NCBI RefSeq assembly: GCF_900446215.1
Contig: NZ_UAQZ01000013.1
Span: 124,001 to 188,000 of the forward strand
DNA length: 64,000 nt
Direction: 5' to 3'
Source of the DNA: Burkholderia cenocepacia
GTDB taxonomy: Bacteria; Pseudomonadota; Gammaproteobacteria; Burkholderiales; Burkholderiaceae
Under the pieces are notes generated by a model, which worked only from the letters and a program-made list of their open reading frames with translations, did not search any database and had not been told where the DNA came from. The position numbers were made by a program, and so were the translations under genes. Below, one piece after another: positions 52,195 to 60,109 of the stretch. Positions within the stretch are counted from its first letter, which is position 1. Each line of letters opens with the position of its first letter.

Positions 52195-52880
52195 CGTGCT
52201 CCCTCCGCCATCAGCGTATGCCGCAACGTGCCGATGCCGGCCGCGGCGATCTCGATCGTGCTGCCCGCGCGGGCATGCGGTGCGCCGCCCGCGACGCCGA
52301 GCAACAGCACGTCGCCCGCGTCGAACGACATGAACGCCGTCACGTCGGCGATCAGCGCGCGCACCGGGCGAATCAGCGTCGCGGTCGACGCGGACGCGGC
52401 CACCTCGCCGTCGATCCGCACCGTCAGGCCGATCGCGTCGACGTCGGCGAGCGCGGCGGCCGGCACGATCGCCGGGCCGAGCGGGCAGAAACCGTCACGG
52501 CACTTGAAGCGCACGGCCGGCCGGTAGTAGTCGGGATGCGGCACCGACACGTCGCTCGCGAGCGTGAAGCCGTGCACGTAGTCGAGCGCCTGCGCGGCCG
52601 CCACGCGCGTCGCGCGCCGGGCGAACACGACGGCCACCGACGCGCCGATCTCCAGCGCGTCGACGCCGGCCGGCACGACGACGGCGGCGCCGTCGGCCGC
52701 ATGCGTGTTGGCGGATTTGATGTACAGGATCGGCGCCTGCGGCGGGCGGCCGTAAGGCGGCGCATTCACGGCGTCGCCGAGCGCGTCGAGCGCCGCGCGC
52801 TCGTTGAGCAGCGCCCCGTAGACGGTACCGATGGCGACCGGCAACGGCGGCGCCGCGGCGGTCGTGCAAGACAGCTCCAT
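52191..52880 (-). CDS. hpaG1: Homoprotocatechuate pathway isomerase/decarboxylase, N-terminal-type subunit
   Basis: 229 residues. Shorter FAH-fold half: GTVYGALLNERAALDALGD, YIKSANTHAADG, ALEIGASVAVVFARRATRV, DYVHGFTLASDVSVPHPDYYRPAVRFKCRDGFCPLG and VLLLGVAGGAP. First gene of the hpa operon, overlapping hpaG2 by 4 bp. Transcribed from the divergent region shared with hpaR. Confidence 0.92.
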   Translation of the reverse strand: MELSCTTAAAPPLPVAIGTVYGALLNERAALDALGDAVNAPPYGRPPQAPILYIKSANTHAADGAAVVVPAGVDALEIGASVAVVFARRATRVAAAQALDYVHGFTLASDVSVPHPDYYRPAVRFKCRDGFCPLGPAIVPAAALADVDAIGLTVRIDGEVAASASTATLIRPVRALIADVTAFMSFDAGDVLLLGVAGGAPHARAGSTIEIAAAGIGTLRHTLMAEGAR

Positions 52881-52920
52881 GCGTCATTCCCCTGCCGCGC
52901 GTCGCGGCGCATCGTCAATA

Positions 52921-52939
52921 GTTAATATCTTAAGTAAAC
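52921..52939. promoter_or_regulatory. AT-rich dyad in the hpaG1/hpaR divergent region
   Basis: GTTAATATCTTAAGTAAAC: imperfect dyad with GTT and AAC ends and inner TTAA-N4-TTAA (52922-52933), the only AT-rich block in the 153-bp region. A related GTTAAGATT lies at about 52995-53003. Likely binding sites for the MarR-type HpaR repressor; the match is imperfect. Confidence 0.4.
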
Positions 52940-53033
52940 AATCGTGCGCTGGCAACCTCGATTACCCTGATAGGCGAAATTCATCAGCTTCGGCTGTTAA
53001 GATTGATGCGTCCCCGTCCTCTGCTCTCCCCCG

Positions 53034-53474
53034 ATGAACCGTACGCTCGACCATCGCAACCTGGCCATGCTGCTGCTCGAGGCTCGCGAAACGCTGATGG
53101 GTTTGTTTCGCCCCATTCTCAAGGAATTCTCGCTGACCGAACAGCAATGGCGGATCATCCGCGTGCTCGACGGCGAACCGGCGCAGGCGCTCGAAGCCGG
53201 TCAGATCGCGAAACGCTGCTGCATCCTGAGCCCGAGCCTGACCGGCGTGCTGGAACGGATGGAGCGCGACGGCCTGATCACGCGCACGCGTGCGCAGGAG
53301 GATCAGCGCCGGCTGCTGGTCAGCCTGACGCCGCAAAGCAGGAAACTGGTGACGGAAATCGGTCCGCGCATCGACGAGCAATATCGTCAGCTCGAGTCGC
53401 GGTTCGGCCAGGACGGCCTCGAAGATATCTACCGCGCGCTCGACCGGCTCATCGAGCTCGGCAGCCACGCGTAA
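53034..53474 (+). CDS. hpaR: MarR-type repressor of the homoprotocatechuate operon
   Basis: 146 residues. Winged-helix MarR protein: LTEQQWRIIRVLDGEPAQALEAGQIAKRCCILSPSLTGVLERMERDGLITRTRAQEDQRRLLVSLT. The position divergent from hpaG1 and the N-terminus RTLDHRNLAMLLLEARETLM match HpaR/HpcR proteins, which are released from DNA by aromatic acids of the pathway. Confidence 0.92.
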   Translation: MNRTLDHRNLAMLLLEARETLMGLFRPILKEFSLTEQQWRIIRVLDGEPAQALEAGQIAKRCCILSPSLTGVLERMERDGLITRTRAQEDQRRLLVSLTPQSRKLVTEIGPRIDEQYRQLESRFGQDGLEDIYRALDRLIELGSHA

Positions 53475-53513
53475 AAACGGCGCCCGCGCCGCGATCGGCA
53501 GGAACGGGCGCCG
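53473..53513 (-). terminator. Rho-independent terminator overlapping the hpaR stop
   Basis: CGGCGCCCG (53478-53486) pairs with CGGGCGCCG (53505-53513). Reading on the minus strand it is followed by TTTTTA. It ends the convergent SDR transcript and touches the hpaR stop codon. Confidence 0.7.
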
Positions 53514-53603
53514 GTGTGGCGCGGGCGGTCGAGCGGGCTTGCGCCGGCCCCACGAATGCACTTTTCCAGACAGGGAAACGTGCGTTGTTCGCGTGAACGT
53601 GCC

Positions 53604-54815
53604 CTAATGGATCGCGCCGCGCATCAGCTCGGTCACGGCCACGCCGCGCGACGTGCGCATGCACTCCTCGACGTAATCGATGAACGGCAACGGCTCGAAA
53701 TCGATTTCGTCGCGCACGCGGCGATTGTCGAACACGCGATCGACCGTCGCGAATTCCCCGCAGCGCTGCAGCGCCCGGCCGATCACGCGCTCGAGCGCCG
53801 GATCGGGGCGCCCGAGCACGTCGCGCACCACGAGCGGCAGCTCGGCCGGCGCGCACGCCGCGTAGCGCGGCGCCCCGGTCATCCCCGCCGCCTCGTCCAT
53901 CGCGCGCACGATCTGCGCGACCTGCGGCGCCTCGTCGCCGGCCGACACGTGATAGACGTCGTGCGCGAGCGTCGGCTTGACGGCCAGCAGCATCGTCGCG
54001 CGCGCCACGTCGTCCACCGACACGATGTCGATGCGCGTCATCGGCCGCGCGGTGAAGCGGCGCGCCGCGTGCGCGAGCCGGAACATCCAGAACGAATTCG
54101 GCGCGGGCCGCGTCCCGAGCACCGTGTGGCCGACCACGTGCGACGGCCGCACGACGACGAGCGGCAGCCCGAGCGCGCGCAGGCGCTGCTCCGTTTCCGC
54201 CTTCGCGTGCAGGTAGTCGGCCGCGAGCACCGCGCCCGGCAGCCCGTCGTCGCCCGGCGCGGCGTCGTTCCCCGCGTCGCGCTCCGCCTCCTCCTGCACG
54301 ATTCCGCCGCGGCCCGCATGCGCGTAGGCCGTGCCGACGTACACGAAGCGCTGCAGGCGCGGCGCGCGCGCAAAGCGTTCGGCAAAGTGCACCGCATCGG
54401 CGATGTCGGCCCGCAGATGCGCGCCGTCGGCCGGCGACGCGTGGCCCGCGCAGTGAATCACGTGCGTCGCGCCGGCCAGGCGCGGTGCATCGGCGCCGTG
54501 CCACACGTCGCCAAGCGCGCCGACGATCACGTTCGCATCGGTCAGGCGCGACGCCCAGTACGGCGCAAGCCCCGCGCGCAACGCCGCTTCACGCAGCCGC
54601 GCGACCGCATGGCCGCGGTCCTGCGCACGCACGACGCAGACGATGCGTTCGAGCAGCCCTGCATTGACGAGCGCCGTCAGCACGGTACTGCCGATGAAGC
54701 CGGTGGCGCCGGTCAGCACCAGCCGTCCGACGTTCGCCGCCGCGACCGGTGCGCTGGCCGGCGACACGAGGCTCGTCCGCCAGTTGAGCGACAACGCGGT
54801 TTTCCAGATCAGCAC
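53604..54815 (-). CDS. Thioester-reductase-like extended SDR
   Basis: 403 residues from GTG 54813-54815, chosen because AAGGAGA lies six bases upstream; no in-frame ATG gives as good a site. Cofactor motif TGATGFIGSTVL, VCVVRAQDR, CAGHASP, YVGTAYAHAG and the YLHAK catalytic Tyr/Lys place it with NAD-binding_4 (male-sterility/thioester reductase) proteins. These reduce acyl-thioesters to aldehydes or alcohols, or act as sterol/flavonol-type dehydrogenases. It stands alone, with no carrier-protein or acyl-activating gene nearby. Confidence 0.82.
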   Translation of the reverse strand: MLIWKTALSLNWRTSLVSPASAPVAAANVGRLVLTGATGFIGSTVLTALVNAGLLERIVCVVRAQDRGHAVARLREAALRAGLAPYWASRLTDANVIVGALGDVWHGADAPRLAGATHVIHCAGHASPADGAHLRADIADAVHFAERFARAPRLQRFVYVGTAYAHAGRGGIVQEEAERDAGNDAAPGDDGLPGAVLAADYLHAKAETEQRLRALGLPLVVVRPSHVVGHTVLGTRPAPNSFWMFRLAHAARRFTARPMTRIDIVSVDDVARATMLLAVKPTLAHDVYHVSAGDEAPQVAQIVRAMDEAAGMTGAPRYAACAPAELPLVVRDVLGRPDPALERVIGRALQRCGEFATVDRVFDNRRVRDEIDFEPLPFIDYVEECMRTSRGVAVTELMRGAIH

Positions 54816-55440
54816 GATAGTCTCCTTCGAAGAGTCGGCCGGGCGGCGCGGTGCCCGCGGTTGCGGGCGGCGCACGGCTCACCGGCCGGGCCGGGGCTGA
54901 CGCGCGCCCCGGCGGCTCCCGATCGGGCGTGCGGCCTGCGATCGCGTCGATCGCGCTCTGGCACGAGGTGGCGGCAGCCGACGCGGACGGGCGTCCGCGG
55001 CACAGGATCGGGAAGGTCCCAGTGTGGGGCCCGAACGCATGCAAGTCTGTCCCGAAAGTTTCGTGAAAGTGTGCCGATTTGTACGCGATTGTCGGAGTGT
55101 GTCGTGCCGGCCGCCGCGTCAACACGCTGAAACGTTCGCTCGGGCCGCGTCCGGGCGGTGCCGGATCGCACTCCCGCGGCGGTTTCGGCGGCGGCCGGCG
55201 GCATTGTCATCCCATGTCTGGACCGCCGCGCGTCTTCGCATGGACACCGCGATCGCCGGTGTCCCCCGCGTGTGCTGACGCCTCGGGAATGACCATGAAT
55301 CGTCAGACGTCGTTTCATCTGAAACCGAAATAGACCCAATACGGATTTATTGCGGATTATCACTTGCGTTTCACACCAGTCTATCTAGACTATTCAAGTC
55401 CAAACGGTCGAATGTGTCATTTTTTTCAGGAGACGATGCA
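54816..55440. other. Gene-free region
   Basis: 625 bp. The left half is extremely GC-rich with several short inverted repeats and no protein-like frame. The right end (55300-55440) is AT-rich and holds the promoter of the small gene at 55441. Short open frames here have no start site, composition or neighbour support. Confidence 0.5.
55378..55391. promoter_or_regulatory. Palindrome in the promoter of the small unknown gene
   Basis: AGTCTA-TC-TAGACT, perfect 6-bp arms. A possible -35 (TTGCGT, 55364-55369) precedes it by 8 bp and the right arm could serve as -10 (16-bp spacing), so a bound protein would block the promoter. It lies 50 bp before the start. Confidence 0.45.
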
Positions 55441-55788
55441 ATGCGCCTCACCATTCGGATTAATGGCAGCGAATCGGCAACCCGGCACTCCTTCGCGGTA
55501 CTGTGGGTCGATACCGACGAGGGGCTGTGGTCGCGCGAGGCACATCAGGGCATCGACCTTCCGACCTGGGGCAAGGTCCGCGACGTCGAGGGCGCGATGG
55601 CGCTCTGCGCGGCCGACAGCGGCAATGCCGTCTGTCAGTTGAAGGGGTTGTCGTTCGATGCGACGCGGCGTGAACAAGGCCCCGCGGTGCTCGCCGGCGA
55701 ACATCCCGACGGCGCGTGGCGGCTGCAGGCGGTCGATACCTGCACCACCCAGCCGGAATATCGGGAATTTATTTCCGTTGCCCGATAG
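55441..55788 (+). CDS. Uncharacterised Burkholderia-type protein
   Basis: 115 residues, ATG 55441 with CAGGAGA eight bases upstream. Beta-rich look: RLTIRINGSESATRHSFAVLWVDTDEGLW, then LPTWGKVRDVEGAMALCA and ISVAR at the end. No signal, membrane segment or recognised domain. Monocistronic with an obvious promoter region and its own downstream terminator, so it is a real expressed gene of unknown role. Confidence 0.8.
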   Translation: MRLTIRINGSESATRHSFAVLWVDTDEGLWSREAHQGIDLPTWGKVRDVEGAMALCAADSGNAVCQLKGLSFDATRREQGPAVLAGEHPDGAWRLQAVDTCTTQPEYREFISVAR

Positions 55789-56204
55789 GTATTATTGACA
55801 TGAATCGTCTGCGGTTTTCGGGTTTATTCCGGTATCGGTGATATTCATTTCGATATTCAGCATGAATGGCGCCTCGGTTCGAGGCGCTTTTCATTTTCTG
55901 GATTAAAGAAATAACCGGGGTGCGGGCAATTGATCGCGCGCCGGGACGCTCGCGATCGAGCGGCGGCGAAGACCGCACGCTCGGATCGGCATGCGACGCT
56001 CGTGCGTGTTTCGTCCCCTGTGCAGCCGCCGCGAATGCCTGCCCGGCCCCGCCTTCCTCCCTTTTCCGCCGTGTTCCCGATCGCCTGCCATTCGCCTTTT
56101 TGCGGGGCCGGAACATACTTTCCCCACACGGTGTTTACTCATTTATTACAATTGCATTATTCAGACTGACCCGCCGCCGCCCGGCGGCCCGACCCGGCCA
56201 TTGC
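55789..56204. other. Intergenic region before the penicillin-binding protein gene
   Basis: 416 bp. It contains the terminator at 55867-55897, a GC-rich middle, and an AT-rich block at 56125-56165 that probably carries the penicillin-binding protein promoter (candidate TTTACT and CATTAT, though their 15-bp spacing is short). Open frames starting at 55866 or 55930 extend the PBP or overlap it but lack ribosome sites. Confidence 0.45.
55867..55897 (+). terminator. Rho-independent terminator of the small unknown gene
   Basis: GCGCCTC (55869-55875), loop GGTTC, GAGGCGC (55881-55887), then TTTTCATTTT. Typical intrinsic terminator, about 80 bp after the stop. Confidence 0.85.
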
Positions 56205-58100
56205 ATGAGCGTAAAAAAGAAGACCCACCCTGCCGATCCGTACGCAGCGGCGACCAAGAATCCGATGCTCGCGTCGCGCCTGCCGATGTGGCGCTCGCGG
56301 CTGATCGTGGTCGTCGTGTTCCTCGCGTTCGCCGCGCTGATCGCGCGCGCTTTCTGGGTGCAGGTCGCGAACCAGGATTTCTACGTCGGCCAGGGCCAGA
56401 AGCGTTATCAGCGCACGATCGAACTCGACGCGATGCGCGGGCGCATCGTCGACCGCAACGGCGCGATGCTCGCGGTCAGCCTGTCGACCTATGAAATCTG
56501 GGCGAACCCGAAACAGGTCGCCGACACCGATTACCCGCAGATCGCGAAGCTGCTCGACATGCCGCTCGTCGAGGTGAAGCGGCGTCTCGGCAACGACAAG
56601 ACGTTCGTGCTGCTCAAGCGGCAGGTCGACGCGGATACCGCGAGCCGGCTCGACAAGCTCGCGATCGACGGCATCACGCAGATCGCCGATTCGAAGCGCT
56701 TCTATCCGGAAGGCGAATCGGCCGCGCACGTGGTCGGCTTCACGAACGTCGAGGACAAGGGCCAGGAAGGCGTCGAGCTCGCGGCCAACGCGCGCCTGCA
56801 AGGCACGTCCGGCCAGCGCGAGGTGATCCGCGACCGGCTCGGCCGCATCGTGTCGGACACGCGCCCGCTCGTCCCCGCGCAGCACGGCGCGACGATCGAG
56901 CTGACGATCGACCGCCGCATCCAGCAGCTCGCCTTCAGCCAGCTCAAGGCGGCCGTGATCGAGAACAACGCGGTGGCCGGCAGCGTCGTCGTGCTCGACG
57001 CGCAGAACGGCGAGATCCTCGCGCTCGCGAACTACCCGACCTTCGATCCGAACGACCGCGCCCGCCTCACCGGCCAGCAACTGCGCAACCGCGCGGTGAT
57101 CGACACGTTCGAACCGGGCTCGACGATCAAGCCGCTCGTCGTCGCGCTGTCGATCGACGAGCGCAAGGTCACGCCGAACACGATCATCAACACGTCGCCG
57201 GGCACCTACAAGATCGGCCCGGCGGTGATCCACGACACGTCGAACCACGGGTCGCTGACGGTATCGCAGGCGCTGCAGAAGTCGAGCAACGTCGCGCTTG
57301 CGAAACTGGCGCTGAACCTGCCCGCCGAAACGATCTGGAACAAATACCAGGAGTACGGGATCGGCCGCGCGCCGGAGCTGACGTTCCCGGGCGTCGCGTC
57401 GGGCCGGCTGCGCGGCTACAAGCGCTGGCGGCCGATCGAGCAGGCGACGATGGCGTACGGCTACGGGCTGTCGATGTCGCTGCTGCAGATCGCGCAGACC
57501 TACACCGCCTATGCGGGCGACGGCACGCTGCACCCGGTGTCGCTGCTGAAGAACGGCACCGACCAGCAGACGATCGACGCGCACCGCGGCCACCGCGTGA
57601 CGTCGCCGCAAACCGCCGCCGCGATCCGCTCGATGCTCGAGATGGCGGTCGGCGAAGGCGGCACCGGGCGCCGCGCGCGCGTCGACGGCTACCGGATCGG
57701 CGGCAAGACCGGGACCGCGCGCAAGCAGGTCGGCGCGAGCTACGCGAAGGGCAAGTACCGCGCGCTGTTCGCGGGGATGGCGCCGATGAGCAACCCGCGC
57801 CTGATCGTCGCGGTGATGATCGACGAGCCGCGCGGCAAGGGTTACTACGGCGGCACCGTGGCCGGCCCGGTGTTCGCGTCGGTCACGAGCGGCTCGCTGC
57901 AGCTGCTCGGCGTGCCGCCCGACGCGCCGGTCGAAGCGGAGAAGAACGCGCCGGCGAAGGCCGCCGCGCCGCAGAAGACGGTCGCCGCGCCGAAAGCGGC
58001 GACAGCGACGACGACCGTCACGCAGAAACCGTCGGCGTCGCCCAGGACCACCGCGCAAGCCGGCCCCCCCGCGCCCGCGAAGCCGGCCGCCGCCGGCTGA
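56205..58100 (+). CDS. Class B penicillin-binding protein, FtsI/PBP3-type paralogue
   Basis: 631 residues from ATG 56205. One membrane segment at about 33-52 (IVVVVFLAFAALIARAFWVQ), a PBP dimer region with RGRIVDRNGAMLAVS, then the transpeptidase domain: active-site Ser in EPGSTIKPL (SxxK), KSSNVALAK (SxN) and GGKTGTARK (KTG). It cross-links septal-type peptidoglycan. A 55-residue Ala/Pro/Lys-rich tail ends the protein. It lies outside any division or cell-wall gene cluster, so it is an extra FtsI, probably besides the essential one on the main chromosome. Confidence 0.93.
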   Translation: MSVKKKTHPADPYAAATKNPMLASRLPMWRSRLIVVVVFLAFAALIARAFWVQVANQDFYVGQGQKRYQRTIELDAMRGRIVDRNGAMLAVSLSTYEIWANPKQVADTDYPQIAKLLDMPLVEVKRRLGNDKTFVLLKRQVDADTASRLDKLAIDGITQIADSKRFYPEGESAAHVVGFTNVEDKGQEGVELAANARLQGTSGQREVIRDRLGRIVSDTRPLVPAQHGATIELTIDRRIQQLAFSQLKAAVIENNAVAGSVVVLDAQNGEILALANYPTFDPNDRARLTGQQLRNRAVIDTFEPGSTIKPLVVALSIDERKVTPNTIINTSPGTYKIGPAVIHDTSNHGSLTVSQALQKSSNVALAKLALNLPAETIWNKYQEYGIGRAPELTFPGVASGRLRGYKRWRPIEQATMAYGYGLSMSLLQIAQTYTAYAGDGTLHPVSLLKNGTDQQTIDAHRGHRVTSPQTAAAIRSMLEMAVGEGGTGRRARVDGYRIGGKTGTARKQVGASYAKGKYRALFAGMAPMSNPRLIVAVMIDEPRGKGYYGGTVAGPVFASVTSGSLQLLGVPPDAPVEAEKNAPAKAAAPQKTVAAPKAATATTTVTQKPSASPRTTAQAGPPAPAKPAAAG

Positions 58101-58109
58101 CGAAGCCAC

Positions 58110-58134
58110 GGGCGATGCCGGGTCCGCATCGCCC
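58110..58134 (+). terminator. Hairpin after the penicillin-binding protein gene
   Basis: GGGCGATGC (58110-58118), 7-base loop, GCATCGCCC (58126-58134): perfect 9-bp stem ten bases after the stop. No T-run, only C-rich sequence. Confidence 0.5.
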
Positions 58135-58170
58135 CGCCCCATCCCACTCTCTAGGAACGCACCGCATCAT

Positions 58171-58200
58171 TTGAGCGTTCCCGCCGCGTCCTCCTACAAT
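58171..58200 (+). promoter_or_regulatory. Sigma-70-like promoter for the araF-like gene
   Basis: TTGAGC (58171-58176), 18-bp spacer, TACAAT (58195-58200), 60 bp before the start at 58260. The best -35/-10 pair seen in the window. Confidence 0.55.
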
Positions 58201-58259
58201 TTTTGCGCGCCGCAGGCGGCCTTGCCTGCGCGCCCGACTACAACAACGGAGAGAGACGC

Positions 58260-59255
58260 ATGCGATTCCACTGGAAAACGCTCGTGCTGGCCACCGCGAG
58301 CGTCACGCTGCTGGGCGGCGCCCCGGCCCGGGCGGCCGATGCCGCCGACGTGAAGATCGGCTTCCTCGTCAAACAGCCGGACGATCCGTGGTTCCAGGAC
58401 GAATGGCGCTTCGCCGAACAGGCCGCGAAGGAACAGCACTTCACGTTGATCAGGATCGCGGCGCCGAGCGGCGAGAAGGTGTCGACTGCGCTCGACAGCC
58501 TCGCCGCGCAAAAGGCGCAAGGCGTGATCATCTGCGCGCCCGACGTGAAGCTCGGCCCCGGCATCGCGGCGAAAGCCAGGCGCGCGGGGATCAAGCTGAT
58601 GTCGGTCGACGACCAGCTCGTCGACGGCCACGGCGCGCCGCTCCCGGGCGTGCCGCACATGGGCATCTCCGCTTACAAGATCGGCCAGCAGGTCGGCCAG
58701 GCGATCGCGGACGAGACGAAGCGGCGCGGCTGGAATCCGGCCGAAGTCGGCATCATCCGGCTCGCGTACGACCAGTTGCCGACCGCGCGCGAGCGCACGA
58801 CCGGCGCGGTCGACGCGCTGAAGGCCGCCGGCTTTCCGGCCGCGAACGTGATCGACGCGCCCGAGATGACGGCCGACACCGAAGGCGCGTTCAACGCGGC
58901 GAACATCGCGCTCACCAAGCATGCGAACTTCAAGCGCTGGGTCGCGTTCGGCTCGAACGACGACACGACGGTCGGCGCGGTGCGCGCCGCCGAGGGGCGC
59001 GGCATCGGCGCGGATGCGATGGTCGCGGTCGGCATCAACGGCAGCCAGATCGCGCTCAACGAGTTCGCGAAGCCGAAGCCGACGGGCTTCTACGGTTCGA
59101 TCCTGCTGAATCCGCGCCAGCACGGCTACCAGACGAGCATCAACATGTACGACTGGATCACGAAGAACCAGGCGCCGCCGCCGCTCGTGCTGACGTCCGG
59201 CACGCTGATCACGCGCGACAACGAGAAGCAGGCGCGCGCCGCGCTCGGCCTGTGA
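58260..59255 (+). CDS. araF: L-arabinose ABC transporter substrate-binding protein
   Basis: 331 residues with signal peptide (TLVLATASVTLLGGAPARA). The mature sequence follows Escherichia coli AraF closely in pattern: KIGFLVKQPDDPWFQDEWRFAEQAA, SGEKVSTALDSLAAQKAQGVIICAPDVKLGPGIAAKARRAGIKLMSVDDQ, GINGSQIALNEFAK, TGFYGSILL and a final ITRDN. It binds L-arabinose or a related sugar in the periplasm. The usual partners araG and araH are absent here; an SDR gene follows after 19 bp. Confidence 0.9.
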   Translation: MRFHWKTLVLATASVTLLGGAPARAADAADVKIGFLVKQPDDPWFQDEWRFAEQAAKEQHFTLIRIAAPSGEKVSTALDSLAAQKAQGVIICAPDVKLGPGIAAKARRAGIKLMSVDDQLVDGHGAPLPGVPHMGISAYKIGQQVGQAIADETKRRGWNPAEVGIIRLAYDQLPTARERTTGAVDALKAAGFPAANVIDAPEMTADTEGAFNAANIALTKHANFKRWVAFGSNDDTTVGAVRAAEGRGIGADAMVAVGINGSQIALNEFAKPKPTGFYGSILLNPRQHGYQTSINMYDWITKNQAPPPLVLTSGTLITRDNEKQARAALGL

Positions 59256-59274
59256 ACCCGCACCAGGAGCCGAC

Positions 59275-60039
59275 ATGACACGCACCACCCTCGTGACGGG
59301 CGCCGCCGGCGGCATCGGCCAGGCGCTGTGCCGCACCTTCCTCGCAGCCGGCGACCGCGTGCTCGCGCTCGATCGCGACCGCGCGGCGCTCGACCGCTTC
59401 ATCGGGACGCTCGCCGATGGGCGCGCGACGCCGGTCGTCGACGATCTCACCGACGCCGAGCGCCTGTGCTCGATGCTCGAATCGCATCCGGAAGTCGACG
59501 TGCTGGTCGCGAACGCAGGCACGGCCGCCTCGACCACGCTGCGCGACACGACGCCCGCGAGCTGGCGCACCGATCTCGATGCGAACCTGACCGCCACCTA
59601 CGTGAGCGTGGAAGCCGTGCTGCCCGGCATGCGCGCCCGCGGGCGCGGCGCGATCGCGATCATCGGTTCGGTCAACGGCGTGCATGCGCTCGGGCATCCG
59701 GCCTACAGCGCGGCGAAGGCCGGGCTGATCAGCTACACGAAGTCGCTCGCGATCGAATACGGCCGCGACGGCGTGCGCGCGAACATCGTATTGCCGGGCA
59801 CGGTCAAGACACCCGCGTGGGAAGCGCGCGTGCAGCGCAACCCGCAGGTATTCGAGCAATTGAGGAAATGGTATCCGCTCGACGATTTCGCGACGCCCGA
59901 CGACGTCGCGCAGGCGGCGCTGTTCCTGTGCTCGCCGGCCGCGCGGATCATCACCGGTGTCGCGCTGCCGGTCGACGGCGGCCTGCTGGCCGGCAATCGC
60001 GTGATGGCGCAGGAACTGACACTCGAGACGTTCTACTGA
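59275..60039 (+). CDS. SDR family oxidoreductase, probably sugar dehydrogenase
   Basis: 254 residues. Classical SDR: TGAAGGIG, LVANAGTA, IIGSVNG with catalytic Ser, YSAAK (Tyr, Lys) and a C-terminal GVALPVDGGLLAG. It is 19 bp after the araF-like gene and almost certainly co-transcribed, which suggests oxidation of the imported sugar. Substrate inferred only from context. Confidence 0.87.
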   Translation: MTRTTLVTGAAGGIGQALCRTFLAAGDRVLALDRDRAALDRFIGTLADGRATPVVDDLTDAERLCSMLESHPEVDVLVANAGTAASTTLRDTTPASWRTDLDANLTATYVSVEAVLPGMRARGRGAIAIIGSVNGVHALGHPAYSAAKAGLISYTKSLAIEYGRDGVRANIVLPGTVKTPAWEARVQRNPQVFEQLRKWYPLDDFATPDDVAQAALFLCSPAARIITGVALPVDGGLLAGNRVMAQELTLETFY

Positions 60040-60109
60040 GACTGAAGCCGGCAGCGCCGGCGGCCGCCCGCGCCGCCGTGCGCTGCCCGGTGCGCGATGC
60101 CGCGCGCCG

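Noticed and set aside
54589-55363. Several overlapping frames of 80-180 codons in the gene-free region
   Set aside because: Arg/Pro-rich shadows without ribosome sites; no coherent coding signal.
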